A stretch of 64,000 nucleotides of DNA from DATEHG01 sp035279705 (GTDB lineage Bacteria > Gemmatimonadota > Gemmatimonadetes > Gemmatimonadales > GWC2-71-9). Positions 16,657 to 25,419 of the stretch are shown piece by piece; the first letter of the stretch is position 1; each line of letters opens with the position of its first letter. The translations under genes were made by a program, and so were the position numbers. Below the pieces are notes generated by a model. That model was not told the origin of the DNA, made no database searches, and was given only the letters and a program-made list of their open reading frames with translations. The DNA lies in assembly GCA_035279705.1 (NCBI GenBank), contig DATEHG010000069.1:7515-71514 (forward strand), given 5' to 3'.

Positions 16657-17160
16657 TCACTGCCGGGCTGGGAGGTCCACCAGACGGATTGTCGTGACTT
16701 GCCAGAGCGATCGGGCGGCACGCCGATCAGCTGGGGCGACAAGCCGGAATGGCCCCTCGTGGCTGTCGAGTGGCGCGACCCCCTTCCGGTCGGCCAGGAC
16801 GATAACCGAAGCGCTGATACTCGGATCAAGTTCGGCAATGGCAAACCCCACCCGTTATCCGTCGCTGGCTTCGATGACCAGTGACCGGGCCAGGGCGGCG
16901 CCACGGAGCGGATTGGAGAGATCGACGCCCGCCCGGGCCAGCACGTCTCTGAGCGGCACGCCCTGGTATGCGGCAGGGGCCTGGCCGTGGTCGGCCATGG
17001 CTACCTCGGTCCGAGGCATGGCCTGAAGCGCCGAATCCGTGAGGATGACCATGGCCGGCACATCGCCGGTGACAGTGACGGCGCCCTGCGCCGCCGCGGC
17101 GCCGGGCAGCAGCGCGGCCGCGATGAGGGCGGTGACCAGCCGGGGCGTGCGGCGCCTCAG
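16657..17160 (-). pseudogene. Secreted molybdopterin-binding-domain protein, interrupted by in-frame TAA
   Basis: Read through in one frame, this encodes about 167 residues: a signal peptide (RRRTPRLVTALIAAALLPGAAAAQ) and then a small oxidoreductase molybdopterin-binding (sulfite-oxidase fold) domain with VPLRDVLARAGV, ASDG-stop-RVGFAIAELDP and EGPFRLVAPADRRAARS. The codon at 16855-16857 is TAA, where this family usually has Tyr (DGYRV). The frame is intact on both sides, so a single base change explains it. The only start in frame before the signal peptide is CTG 17160, overlapping the porin stop (CTGA). Either a recent pseudogene or a sequence error; two short products are less likely. Confidence 0.7.
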
Positions 17161-18122
17161 AAGCGAGCCTGGAACTGGGTGATGACGGTTCCGCCGGTCG
17201 TGCCCGGGTTGCCGAGGGTGCGGCGGACGTAGTTCACCGTGATGCGGAAGCGCGAGGCGGCGAAGAAGAGGTTGGCGCCTCCGGTGGTCGCGTGATTCTT
17301 GTAGCCGTGAGTGATCGCCTCATTGCGGCGGAAATCTTCCTGCTTGACCACCAGCTGAATCCACGGCACGATCCTGTACGACAACTGGGCGTACCACCCC
17401 TTGTCGGGGGAGTTCTGGAAGTCTCGCGCCAGGGTGATATACTCGCCCTTGAGCCCGATGCCCCGATAGTCGGCGGCCAGGTCCGCCCCGTACCGGGTGC
17501 TGTCCCTCGTGTCGGCGACGTTGGCGGCGATATTGAGGAACGGCAGCGGCCGGATCGAGAGCCGCCCGACCAGGAGCAAGGTGGTATCGGCGTTGCTGGG
17601 GTGGTTCTGTCCCGAGCCGTTGAAGATGCCGAAGGCGAGGTACCCAAGATTTCCGGCGGTATAGTCGCCCATGAGGCCGATGTCCCGCTTGGGAGCGAGT
17701 GAGTCGACCACGGATGCCCGGTCGGCGGTTTCGATCACAGCGATCGAGGTAACGTACTCGAGGGAGAACGGGGTCTTGTACTGGCCGGCGGTGAGGGCAA
17801 ATCCGGACCTGCTCCAGCGGACCAGCGCGTCCCTCACGCTGACCGTGGCGACCCCGGCGGCCGGCGCGGTGAGTTCGGACTGCAGCTTGTAGCCGAAGCC
17901 GTCACCCAGGTAGCCGTCTACCGTGGCCCGGGCCCGGTTGAGGCTGAACACGAGTCCCGGTCCGTCGGTATAGGTGCCACGGGCCTGGATGTAACCGCCC
18001 AGCCGGACGGCGGGCCCGCTCGACGGCGCGTAGAGCGAAGGCGTCGGCACCTGCGCGGTGAGCGCTGGCGCTGAAAGGCACAGGATGAGCAGCCCGCGGG
18101 TCGCTACGGCCGATCGGCGCAT
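17157..18122 (-). CDS. Outer-membrane porin, OprO/OprP-like
   Basis: 321 aa. Signal peptide with cleavage near ALTAQ; mature protein rich in alternating hydrophobic strands and ending in Phe (FQARF), the outer-membrane beta-barrel signature. Segments such as RLGGYIQARGTYTD, FGYKLQSELTAP, FALTAGQYKTPFSLEYVTS and RDIGLMGDY match phosphate-selective porin O/P family barrels (Porin_O_P). It is divergent from the molybdate uptake operon, and the molybdopterin-domain gene overlaps its end. A role in oxyanion (perhaps molybdate) passage across the outer membrane is inferred from context only. Confidence 0.82.
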   Translation of the reverse strand: MRRSAVATRGLLILCLSAPALTAQVPTPSLYAPSSGPAVRLGGYIQARGTYTDGPGLVFSLNRARATVDGYLGDGFGYKLQSELTAPAAGVATVSVRDALVRWSRSGFALTAGQYKTPFSLEYVTSIAVIETADRASVVDSLAPKRDIGLMGDYTAGNLGYLAFGIFNGSGQNHPSNADTTLLLVGRLSIRPLPFLNIAANVADTRDSTRYGADLAADYRGIGLKGEYITLARDFQNSPDKGWYAQLSYRIVPWIQLVVKQEDFRRNEAITHGYKNHATTGGANLFFAASRFRITVNYVRRTLGNPGTTGGTVITQFQARF

Positions 18123-18194
18123 GATATTCCAAGTCTTGTATTGAGTAGCATAGAGTCACTTAATGGTATACATTTCAGCCTGATAGGGGAATAT
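18123..18194. promoter_or_regulatory. A/T-rich divergent promoter between porin and molybdate operon
   Basis: 72 bp that stand out as A/T-rich. It contains a TATACA -10-like box at 18167-18172 on the plus strand and an imperfect inverted repeat ATTGAGT / ACTTAAT (18140-18146 and 18158-18164). This is a reasonable site for the TOBE-domain regulator encoded at once downstream, which could then control both directions. A Shine-Dalgarno AGGGGA lies at 18185-18190 before ATG 18195. Confidence 0.5.
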
Positions 18195-18581
18195 ATGGAT
18201 ACCTTGAGCGCCCAGCAGGCTGCCAAGCTACTCCATCTCAACGTGAAGCGGGTCCAGGCCCTCGCCAGGTCCGGGCAGCTCCCCGCGGCGCGCGTCGGTC
18301 GAAAATGGCTGTTCCGGCGGACCGATCTGGAGCGGATGCTGGGCAACCAGGCCGGCGAGGCGGCCGCCCTCGGCCTCGAGCTGAGCGCCCGCAACCAGCT
18401 CCGGGGGCGGATCACCTTCATCAACCTCGGTACCATGATCGCCGAGGTGAAGATGGATATCGGGGGCCAGGAGCTGACCGCGCTGATCACGAAGGACTCG
18501 GTCGAGAAGATGGCGCTCAAGATTGACGACGAAGTGCTGGCCATCATCAAGTCCACACAGGTCATCATCGGAAAAGGCTGA
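18195..18581 (+). CDS. Molybdate-responsive regulator: excisionase-type HTH plus TOBE domain
   Basis: 128 aa from ATG 18195 (AGGGGA upstream); an earlier GTG at 18141 would lie in the promoter. Residues 1-55 form an excisionase/MerR-like helix-turn-helix (LSAQQAAKLLHLNVKRVQAL, VGRKWLFRRTDLERML). Residues 62-127 form a TOBE/molbindin domain (SARNQLRGRITFINLGTM...EVKMDIGGQELTALIT), which binds molybdate. It differs from E. coli ModE, which has a winged HTH and two TOBE units. It is the first gene before modABC and probably senses molybdate and regulates the operon. Confidence 0.88.
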   Translation: MDTLSAQQAAKLLHLNVKRVQALARSGQLPAARVGRKWLFRRTDLERMLGNQAGEAAALGLELSARNQLRGRITFINLGTMIAEVKMDIGGQELTALITKDSVEKMALKIDDEVLAIIKSTQVIIGKG

Positions 18582-18585
18582 GGCA

Positions 18586-19404
18586 ATGCGTTCCTGGCTC
18601 AAGCGGGCAGCACTGGCCGCCGTACTCGTTCTCGGTCTCGTTCTTCCCGCCCGGGCCCAGCAGAAGATCCTCACGGTGTACGCCGCCGCCTCGCTCACCG
18701 AGGCGTTCGAAGACATCGGCAAGATGTACGAGCAGCAGCACCCGGGCACAGCGGTGGAGTTCAATTTCGCCGGCTCCCAGGCGCTGGTGTTCCAGATGCA
18801 GCAGGGGGCCGCCGCCGACGTTTTTGCCTCGGCCGACAACGTCTGGATGCAGGTCGCGGTCGACAGCGGACTCACGGCGGAGGCCCCCGTGTTCTTCGCC
18901 CACAATCGCCTCGTTGTCATCATTCCCAAGTCGAATCCCGGGCGGGTGGACGGTCTCGAGAACCTGGCCCGCCAGGGCACCAAGGTGGTCCTCGCCGCCG
19001 ACGCGGCGCCGGTCGGTCGCTACAGCCGCCAGGCCCTGCGCAACCTGGCCAGCCAGCCCGGCTATCCCGCCGACTATGTACGCAACGTGCTCCGGAACGT
19101 GGTCTCCAACGAGGAGAGCGTGAAGGGCGTGGTGTCCAAGGTCCAGCTGGGAGAAGCGGACGCCGGTATCGTCTACCGGTCCGACGTCACGGAGCCGGTG
19201 GCCCGCGTCGTCAAGGTTCTGCCGATTCCCGAATCACTCAATGTCCGCGCCGACTACCCGATCGCCGTGCTCAAGGAGAGCCGCCAGCAGGATCTGGCCC
19301 GCGATTTCATCGCCCTGGTCATGTCCGCCGAGGGGCAATCCGTCCTGCGGCGATATAACTTCATCCCGGTCGGTTCGGCGGTCCCCGCGTCAACGAGTCC
19401 CTGA
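18586..19404 (+). CDS. modA: Molybdate ABC transporter substrate-binding protein ModA
   Basis: 272 aa from ATG 18586, five bases after the regulator stop. Signal peptide MRSWLKRAALAAVLVLGLVLPARAQ. The mature protein has the ModA signature ligand loops: YAAASLTEAFEDIG and FNFAGSQALVFQMQQGAAADVFASAD, with later DAGIVYRSDV. It captures molybdate (or tungstate) in the periplasm and delivers it to ModB. It is 18 bp upstream of modB and co-transcribed. Confidence 0.95.
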   Translation: MRSWLKRAALAAVLVLGLVLPARAQQKILTVYAAASLTEAFEDIGKMYEQQHPGTAVEFNFAGSQALVFQMQQGAAADVFASADNVWMQVAVDSGLTAEAPVFFAHNRLVVIIPKSNPGRVDGLENLARQGTKVVLAADAAPVGRYSRQALRNLASQPGYPADYVRNVLRNVVSNEESVKGVVSKVQLGEADAGIVYRSDVTEPVARVVKVLPIPESLNVRADYPIAVLKESRQQDLARDFIALVMSAEGQSVLRRYNFIPVGSAVPASTSP

Positions 19405-19422
19405 ACAGGAGCAGTCCTCCCC

Positions 19423-20256
19423 ATGACCGAGCGGCGCCCGGGAGCCGGTGGCATCCTCCTGCGCGCCGCCACGGTGCTCGGGCCGCTGTTCCTTGCCGTC
19501 CTTCTCGGTGTTCCCCTCCTGGCCCTGCTCCTCCGGGTGCCGGCGGCCGATGTCCTTGGCCGGCTCGCTGAGCCCGAAGTCCTCCGCGCCCTCAGGCTGA
19601 GTCTATTCACCAGCGCCGTCGCCACGGGGCTGGTCGTACTGCTCGGCCTGCCGACGGCGTACTTGATGGCCTCCCGGCGCTTTCCCGGCAAGCGGGTGAT
19701 CGAAGTGATCCTGGACCTCCCGATGGTCCTGCCGCCCACTGTGGCCGGCTTTGCCCTGCTCCTGGCCTTCGGGCGGAACGGACTGCTGGGCAGCACCCTG
19801 GGCGCCTTCGGCGTTACGCTCCCGTTCACCACGCTGGCGGTGGTCGTGGCGCAGGTGTTCATGGCCGTGCCCTTCTTCGTGGCGCCAGTAAGGGCGGGAT
19901 TCGGGGCCGTCGAGCGGCGCTACCTCGACGCCGCGGCCACGCTCCGCGCCGGTGAGGGCTACACCTTCCGTCGCGTCATGCTGCCCCTCAGCCTGCCGTC
20001 GGTACTGGCCGGCACCGGCATGGCCTGGGCGCGCGCGCTCGGCGAGTTCGGCGCGACCATCACGTTCGCGGGCAACCTTCCGGGCCGGACCCAGACGATG
20101 CCGCTCGCGGTTTACGTCGATCTCCAGGGCGACCTGGACCGCGCCGTCGCGCTGTCGGTGCTGCTGCTCCTCATGTCCGCCATACTCCTGCTCGCCTTGC
20201 GCTACTCGCCGGTCGGCCTCTTCGGCCGGAAAACCGATGCTCCGCTGCACCGTTAG
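19423..20256 (+). CDS. modB: Molybdate ABC transporter permease ModB
   Basis: 277 aa with about six transmembrane helices. The cytoplasmic EAA-type loop is present (YLDAAATLRAGEGYTFRRVMLP), followed by ALGEFGATITFAGNLPGRTQTMPLAVY, the standard ModB/CysT-family segment contacting the ATPase. It forms the membrane channel for molybdate with ModC. It overlaps the modC start by 20 bp, indicating coupled translation. Confidence 0.95.
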   Translation: MTERRPGAGGILLRAATVLGPLFLAVLLGVPLLALLLRVPAADVLGRLAEPEVLRALRLSLFTSAVATGLVVLLGLPTAYLMASRRFPGKRVIEVILDLPMVLPPTVAGFALLLAFGRNGLLGSTLGAFGVTLPFTTLAVVVAQVFMAVPFFVAPVRAGFGAVERRYLDAAATLRAGEGYTFRRVMLPLSLPSVLAGTGMAWARALGEFGATITFAGNLPGRTQTMPLAVYVDLQGDLDRAVALSVLLLLMSAILLLALRYSPVGLFGRKTDAPLHR

Positions 20257-21307
20257 CAAGCGCCTGGGCAACTTCGTGCTCGACCTGTCGCTCACCGCCG
20301 CCGAGGGCGAGACGCTTGTCGTGGTCGGGGAAAGCGGCTCGGGCAAGTCCACCCTCCTCCGCCTCCTGGCCGGTCTGGAGCGTCCCGATGCGGGCATCAT
20401 CGCGCTCGATCAGGCCGAGTGGTTCAGCACGGAGTCCGGCGCCTGGTGCCCACCCGCCGAACGTTCGGTCGGGTTGGTTGCCCAGGACTACTCGCTGTTT
20501 CCTCACCTGACGGTGCTCGAGAACGTCTGCTTCGGACTTCGCGCCGCTGGCATGCAGGCGCCCCAGGCGCGGCGCCAGGCGTTCGACATGCTCGACCGGC
20601 TCGGCATCGGAGCCCTGTCCACCCGGCGGCCGGGCGGGCTTTCGGGCGGTCAGCAGCAGAGGGTGGCCCTGGCGCGCGCGCTGGTGCTCGACCCGGCGCT
20701 GCTCCTGCTCGACGAGCCGCTCTCCGCGCTCGACCTCCAGACCCGCCGCGAGGTGCGGGCCGAGCTGCGTGGCATGCTCGCCGCGCTCTCCTGCGTCACG
20801 GTGTATGTGACGCACAGCCCGCTCGAGGCGCTGGCCTTCGGGCGGCACATCGCGGTGCTGGACAACGGCAGCCTGGCCCAGTGGGGCAGCGGCGGCGAGC
20901 TGCTCCGCCATCCGCGCTCGCCGTACGTGGCGGAGTTCATCGGACTCAATTTCTTCCAGGGCACGATCGAGGGGCGGGGAGGCGGCCTGGCGCGGATTCG
21001 CACCGAGGGCGGGGTGCTCAGCGTGGTCGATCCCGGCGGCGAGGACCCCGTGCTCCTCGCGGTGGACCCGCGGGAAATCGTCATTCATGCCGATGCGCCG
21101 AGCGGAAGTACCCAGAACGTGTTCCGGGGTCCGATTGTCGAGTTGATCCCGGAGCCGCCCCGGGGCGAGCGCGTCCGCATCGTCCTCGGCACCGAGCCTC
21201 CCCTGGTGGCGGAGGTGAGCCGGGCCGCGGTGGAACTGCTCGACTTGCAGGAAGGGAGGACGGTCTTCGCCACGTTCAAGGCGCTCGGGGTCACTGTTTA
21301 CCGGTAG
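20237..21307 (+). CDS. modC: Molybdate ABC transporter ATP-binding protein ModC
   Basis: 356 aa from ATG 20237; the frame extends upstream through modB but without family sense. ABC ATPase: Walker A GESGSGKST (about residue 33), Q-loop VAQDYSLFPHLTV, signature LSGGQQQRVALARAL, Walker B LLLLDEPLSALD and H-loop His in YVTHSPLEAL. The C-terminal part (about 235-356) is a regulatory TOBE-like domain containing VDPREIVIH. It energises molybdate uptake through ModB. It is the last gene of the mod operon. Confidence 0.94.
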   Translation: MLRCTVSKRLGNFVLDLSLTAAEGETLVVVGESGSGKSTLLRLLAGLERPDAGIIALDQAEWFSTESGAWCPPAERSVGLVAQDYSLFPHLTVLENVCFGLRAAGMQAPQARRQAFDMLDRLGIGALSTRRPGGLSGGQQQRVALARALVLDPALLLLDEPLSALDLQTRREVRAELRGMLAALSCVTVYVTHSPLEALAFGRHIAVLDNGSLAQWGSGGELLRHPRSPYVAEFIGLNFFQGTIEGRGGGLARIRTEGGVLSVVDPGGEDPVLLAVDPREIVIHADAPSGSTQNVFRGPIVELIPEPPRGERVRIVLGTEPPLVAEVSRAAVELLDLQEGRTVFATFKALGVTVYR

Positions 21308-21380
21308 GTCCCTGGCCGGTGGCCAGACTTGCTCCCGCCCCTCCGAAGCGGCTAATCTCCCCGCCTTCTCGAAGCCCGGA

Positions 21381-23018
21381 ATGACAGCCATGAGCGGTGT
21401 GTTCAGCGTTCCCCAGCCCACCAACGAGCCGGTACTCGGCTATGCCCCCGGATCCGCCGAGCGGACGACGCTCAAGGCCGAGCTGGCCCGGCAGACCGGG
21501 CTGCAGGTGGATATCCCGGTCGTCGTCGGCGGCAAGGAAATCCGCACCGGCAAGACGATCGACGTGGTCTCCCCCCACAATCACAAGCGGGTCATCGCCA
21601 AGGTGCACCAGGCGGACGCGGCCACGCTCGATGCGGCCATCCGTTCCGCGGTCGAGGCCCAGAAGGAGTGGGCCAGCTGGCCTTTCGAGCAGCGGGCGGC
21701 GGTATTTCTCAAGGCCGCGGATCTCCTGGCGGGCTCCTGGCGGCCGGTGATGAATGCCGCGACGATGCTTGGCCAGAGCAAGACCTGCTACCAGGCCGAG
21801 ATCGACAGCGCCTGTGAAGCCATCGACTTCCTGCGGTTCAACGTGCACTTCGCCGAGCGGCTGATGCGGGAGCAGCCGATCAGCTCGCCGGGAGTGTGGA
21901 ACCGGATGGAGCACCGGCCGCTCGAGGGGTTCGTCTACGCCATCACGCCGTTCAACTTCACCGCGATCGGCACCAACCTGCCGACCACGCCGGCCATCCT
22001 CGGCAATGTGGCGCTCTGGAAGCCGGCGGCCACGGCGGCGCTCAGCAACTGGTACTTCATGAAGCTGCTCATGGAGGCCGGCTTGCCGCCGGGGGTGATC
22101 AACTTCGTGCCCGGCGATTCGTCGCTGGTGAGCGAGAAGCTGCTGTCCAACCGCAACCTGGCCGGTATTCATTTCACGGGCTCGACCTCGGTCTTCCAGA
22201 TGCTCTGGCGCAAGGTGGCGGAAAACCTGCCGAACTATGTGAGCTACCCTCGGCTGGTGGGGGAAACCGGCGGCAAGGACTTCATCTGGGCCCATCCCAG
22301 CGCCGACTGGGAAGCGCTCGCGGTGGCCATGGTGCGCGGGGCGTACGAGTACCAGGGACAGAAGTGCAGCGCCGCTTCGCGCTGCTACATCCCGGCCAGC
22401 CTGTGGCCGAAGGTCAAGGAACGGGTGCTGGCGCAGATCGCCGATATCCGGATGGGAGATGTGGCGGATTTCCGCAACTTCATGGGTGCCGTCATTGACC
22501 GGAAGGCATTCGACCGGATCAAGGGCTACATCGACCAGAGCAAGGGCCAGAAGGGTGTGACGATCCTGGCGGGCGGCGGGTGCAATGCGGAGACCGGCTA
22601 TTTCGTCGACCCGACGCTCATCCAGGTCGAGGATCCCGAATATCGCCTGATGTGCGAGGAGATCTTCGGCCCGGTGCTCACGGTGTACGTCTATCCCGAC
22701 AACCAGTGGGAGGAGACGCTCGCCCTGGTGGACCGGACGAGCCCGTATGCACTGACCGGGGCGATCTGGGCCCAGGACAAGGGGGTGCTGCTCACCGCCA
22801 CGCGGGCGCTGCGCAACGCCGCCGGCAACTTCTACATCAACGACAAGCCGACCGGCGCCGTGGTAGCCCAGCAGCCGTTCGGTGGTGCCCGGGCCAGCGG
22901 CACCAACGACAAGGCCGGTTCGATCCTGAACCTGCTGCGCTGGATCTCACCGCGGAGCATCAAGGAAACGTTCGCCCCGCCGAAGGACTACCGGTATCCG
23001 TTCATGGGCGCGGAATAG
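21381..23018 (+). CDS. pruA: L-glutamate gamma-semialdehyde (1-pyrroline-5-carboxylate) dehydrogenase
   Basis: 545 aa, matching the single-enzyme P5C dehydrogenase of proline catabolism (not the bifunctional PutA). Aldehyde dehydrogenase landmarks are ITPFNFTAIGTN, KPAATAALSNW, FTGST, the general-base Glu in GETGGKDF and the nucleophilic Cys in YQGQKCSAASR. The late motif EIFGPVLTVYVY and the C-terminal KPTGAVVAQQPFGGARASGTNDK are typical of this subfamily. It oxidises glutamate semialdehyde to glutamate with NAD+. No proline dehydrogenase gene lies in the window. An in-frame ATG at 21390 is an alternative start. Confidence 0.92.
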   Translation: MTAMSGVFSVPQPTNEPVLGYAPGSAERTTLKAELARQTGLQVDIPVVVGGKEIRTGKTIDVVSPHNHKRVIAKVHQADAATLDAAIRSAVEAQKEWASWPFEQRAAVFLKAADLLAGSWRPVMNAATMLGQSKTCYQAEIDSACEAIDFLRFNVHFAERLMREQPISSPGVWNRMEHRPLEGFVYAITPFNFTAIGTNLPTTPAILGNVALWKPAATAALSNWYFMKLLMEAGLPPGVINFVPGDSSLVSEKLLSNRNLAGIHFTGSTSVFQMLWRKVAENLPNYVSYPRLVGETGGKDFIWAHPSADWEALAVAMVRGAYEYQGQKCSAASRCYIPASLWPKVKERVLAQIADIRMGDVADFRNFMGAVIDRKAFDRIKGYIDQSKGQKGVTILAGGGCNAETGYFVDPTLIQVEDPEYRLMCEEIFGPVLTVYVYPDNQWEETLALVDRTSPYALTGAIWAQDKGVLLTATRALRNAAGNFYINDKPTGAVVAQQPFGGARASGTNDKAGSILNLLRWISPRSIKETFAPPKDYRYPFMGAE

Positions 23019-23023
23019 GCGAA

Positions 23024-23084
23024 GGGCGAAAAGCGAAGGGCGAAAGGGAACCGCTTTTCTCTTTTCGCCTTTCGCTTTTCTCCC
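23024..23084. terminator. Bidirectional hairpin between convergent genes
   Basis: An imperfect inverted repeat of about 24 bp arms: GGCGAAAAGCGAAGGGCGAAA at 23025-23045 pairs with its near complement at 23061-23084, separated by a short loop. The arms are purine-rich on one side and T-rich on the other. It lies between the dehydrogenase (plus) and amidohydrolase (minus) stops, so it can end transcripts from both sides. Confidence 0.6.
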
Positions 23085-23093
23085 GTTCGCAGC

Positions 23094-24398
23094 TCACTGG
23101 CCGCCTTTGTAGACCACGCCGCCTTTCATCACCCAGGTCACCCGCTGCAGCTCCTTGATGTCGGCCAGCGGATCACCATCGGTCGCGATCAGGTCCGCCC
23201 AGTGGCCCGGCGCCACGGCGCCCAGGTCGTCGGCGTGGTCCAGCAGCGTCGCGGCGACGGAGGTGGCGGAGCGGATGGCCTGCATCGGCGTCATGCCGTA
23301 GCGCACCATGTAGTCGAGTTCCTGGGCCTGGTTCTCGGTCCAGGCGTACCCGCCCGCGTCGGTGCCGTAGGAGATCATCGCGCCGCGCTTGAGCGCCTCG
23401 CCGAACGCCTTGCGTTCGATCTCGACCATCTGGGGCCAGATCCCCCCGCGTCCTTCCGCCACGTAGGCGCCGACGAAGATCGTCGGGCACCAGTAGACGC
23501 CCTGCCTGTTCATCCGGTCGATCAGGTCAGGGGTCAGGCCGTCGCCGTGCTCGATACTGTTGACGCCGGCGCGAAGCGCCGCGTCGATGCCGTCCCAGCC
23601 GATCGCGTGGGATGCCACCTTGCGCCCCAGCCGGTGGGCCTCATCCACGAAGGCCTTGAACTCCTCGTCGGTGTAGTTGACCCAGCTCCGGAGCCGTCCG
23701 TCCTTGGCGATGTAGTAGCGGCGGTCCGAGTAGACCTTGATCCAGTCGGCACCGTACTTCACCTGCTCCCGGACCGCCTTGCGGATGGCATCCACGCCAT
23801 CGACGATCTCCACTCCCTCCGGCACCTTGAGCTCCCAGGAGTACCCCGACAGCGGATACATCCCGGTGGGCGCAAAGGCGCGGGTGGCCACGTAGAGGCG
23901 CGGGCCGGGAACGATGCCCCGTTCGATGGCCCGCTTCAGATCCACGTCGGCGTACATGGCGCCTTCGGTTTCGAGATCCCGCATGGTGGTAAAGCCATTG
24001 AGCAGCGCGGTGCGCGCCGCAGCGGTGGCCCGGATCGTCCGATAGGGAATGGATTCCTTGAGGAGCTGGTTGTCGTAGTCTTCGGCGGTGATGTCGCCCT
24101 GCAGGAGGAGGTGGGTATGGGCGTCGATCATACCGGGCAGCACGGTGCGGTTGCCCAGGTCGATGAGCCTGGCCTGTCCGGCGGTCTTCTGGATGTCGGC
24201 AAAGGCGCCCACGGCGGTGATCCGGTCGCCCTCGATCAGGATGCCCTGGTCAGTCCGGACCCGGTCACTCGTCCCGTCGATCAGGCGGGAGGCGTGGATC
24301 AGGATCCGGGCCGGGGCGGCCTGGCCGGCCAGGGCCCTTGCCGCGACGAGACCCATGACGAGGAAGGCGGCGGGCCACCGGGAGTGGAGTCGGCGCAT
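23094..24398 (-). CDS. Secreted amidohydrolase (metal-dependent hydrolase superfamily)
   Basis: 434 aa with a signal peptide (MRRLHSRWPAAFLVMGLVAARALAGQ). Amidohydrolase-fold features are the N-terminal beta-sandwich ILIHASRLIDG, metal-binding DAHTHLLLQGD (H-x-H), a probable metal-carboxylate Lys in ADWIKVYSDRRYY, then HAIGWDGIDAALRAG and SIEHGDGL with metal His residues, and Asp in SYGTDAGGYAW. This is the pattern of the imidazolonepropionase-like/prolidase group of exported amidohydrolases. The substrate is unknown (cyclic amide, dipeptide or similar). It is divergent from the next gene. Confidence 0.87.
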   Translation of the reverse strand: MRRLHSRWPAAFLVMGLVAARALAGQAAPARILIHASRLIDGTSDRVRTDQGILIEGDRITAVGAFADIQKTAGQARLIDLGNRTVLPGMIDAHTHLLLQGDITAEDYDNQLLKESIPYRTIRATAAARTALLNGFTTMRDLETEGAMYADVDLKRAIERGIVPGPRLYVATRAFAPTGMYPLSGYSWELKVPEGVEIVDGVDAIRKAVREQVKYGADWIKVYSDRRYYIAKDGRLRSWVNYTDEEFKAFVDEAHRLGRKVASHAIGWDGIDAALRAGVNSIEHGDGLTPDLIDRMNRQGVYWCPTIFVGAYVAEGRGGIWPQMVEIERKAFGEALKRGAMISYGTDAGGYAWTENQAQELDYMVRYGMTPMQAIRSATSVAATLLDHADDLGAVAPGHWADLIATDGDPLADIKELQRVTWVMKGGVVYKGGQ

Positions 24399-24516
24399 GG
24401 TTGCTCCAGGGATGTGGTAAGGAGAGTGCGCTGGAAGTTGAGCCGGCCGTCCGGCGCCGCAAGGGTGGGCCGGTCTACGCTACCTTTGTCGTGCCATTTC
24501 CAGTGAGATCGCCCGC

Positions 24517-25320
24517 GTGACCGTTCGCCCATCGGCCCTGCTGCTGCTCTGCCTTCCGGTCGCGGTCCTCCGCGCCCAGTCACCGGTCTACAACCCGGCG
24601 ATGCTGGATGGCGCCCGCTTCCAGCAGACGATCCGCAGCCAGATCCGGACCGAGGCGGGCAACAAGGTGAGCCAGGAGCGCAGCGGCCGCGAGGGGACGA
24701 TCGACATGCGGGCCGTCATGGGAGACAGCGGCATCCAGCTCGAGTCCTGGTTCGAGTCCCTGAATCTCTGGCGGGAAAGCGGCGACGAACGATACGCCCC
24801 GGATACCGACGGCCTGATCGGCGGACGGTACCGGGGCCGCCTTTCCCCCGACGGCCGGTACCAGTGGCTGGATCAGCCCTTCATTCCCGACCAGCTCTCC
24901 GAGCTGGCCGAGCTGGGTTCGGCGCTCGACGATCTTCTCCCTCCGGTACCTGCCGCCGACCTGAAGGTCGGCGCCGCGGTGTCCTCGGCGGACGGCTGGA
25001 GGATCGAGCGTCAGCCCGACAGCTCGGCGGAGGGTCGGGTCCTCCGCCGCTATCTCATTGCCGGGGAGCGGCGCCGGGCCGAGGTCGGCGCGCCGATCGA
25101 TTCGCTCCCGGTCGAAGCCAGTACGTACGAGAAGGAAACCGGCACCATGATCTGGGACCCCGAGCAGGGGCCGCTGCGCTGGCTGCGGCAGATCACGCTC
25201 ACCGCCGCGCTGCCGGCCAAGGGTGCCATCCGCCGACCGGTGCGGACCCAGATCGAGCAGTCCGTGCTGCTGGAGCGGCTGGGGCCGGGCGAGTCTCAGT
25301 CTCGGACAGGTCCGCCGTAG
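24517..25320 (+). CDS. Secreted protein of unknown function
   Basis: 267 aa from GTG 24517. Signal peptide MTVRPSALLLLCLPVAVLRAQ; no lipobox. The mature part is Arg/Glu-rich and beta-strand-like, with EGTIDMRAVMGDSGIQLESWFESLNLW and a later EKETGTMIWDPEQGPLRWLRQ. It lacks transmembrane segments and recognisable catalytic motifs. The alternating hydrophobic pattern suggests an exported lipocalin-like or beta-sandwich domain, but no family name can be given. It is divergent from the amidohydrolase gene, so the two may share a 118-bp promoter region. Confidence 0.72.
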   Translation: MTVRPSALLLLCLPVAVLRAQSPVYNPAMLDGARFQQTIRSQIRTEAGNKVSQERSGREGTIDMRAVMGDSGIQLESWFESLNLWRESGDERYAPDTDGLIGGRYRGRLSPDGRYQWLDQPFIPDQLSELAELGSALDDLLPPVPAADLKVGAAVSSADGWRIERQPDSSAEGRVLRRYLIAGERRRAEVGAPIDSLPVEASTYEKETGTMIWDPEQGPLRWLRQITLTAALPAKGAIRRPVRTQIEQSVLLERLGPGESQSRTGPP

Positions 25321-25372
25321 GCGCCGGGCGCGGGCCCGGTCCGGGCCGCGCGGCGGAGAGCGCGGGCAAGAT

Positions 25373-25397
25373 ATATAGGTATGCGGCATACATATAT
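25373..25397. promoter_or_regulatory. A/T-rich imperfect palindrome beyond the marR stop
   Basis: ATATA-G-GTATG-CGG-CATAC-A-TATAT: the arms pair at 10 of 11 positions around a 3-base centre. It lies in the short space between two convergent genes, where an operator is unexpected. It resembles the palindrome upstream of marR in its CATA/TATAT content and may be a second site of the same regulator. Confidence 0.45.
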
Positions 25398-25419
25398 TTG
25401 ACTCCTTTGAGAGTGGCGG

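Noticed and set aside
18123..18194. Moco riboswitch at the molybdate operon
   Set aside because: The 72-bp space cannot hold the aptamer, and a protein regulator with a molbindin domain is present instead.
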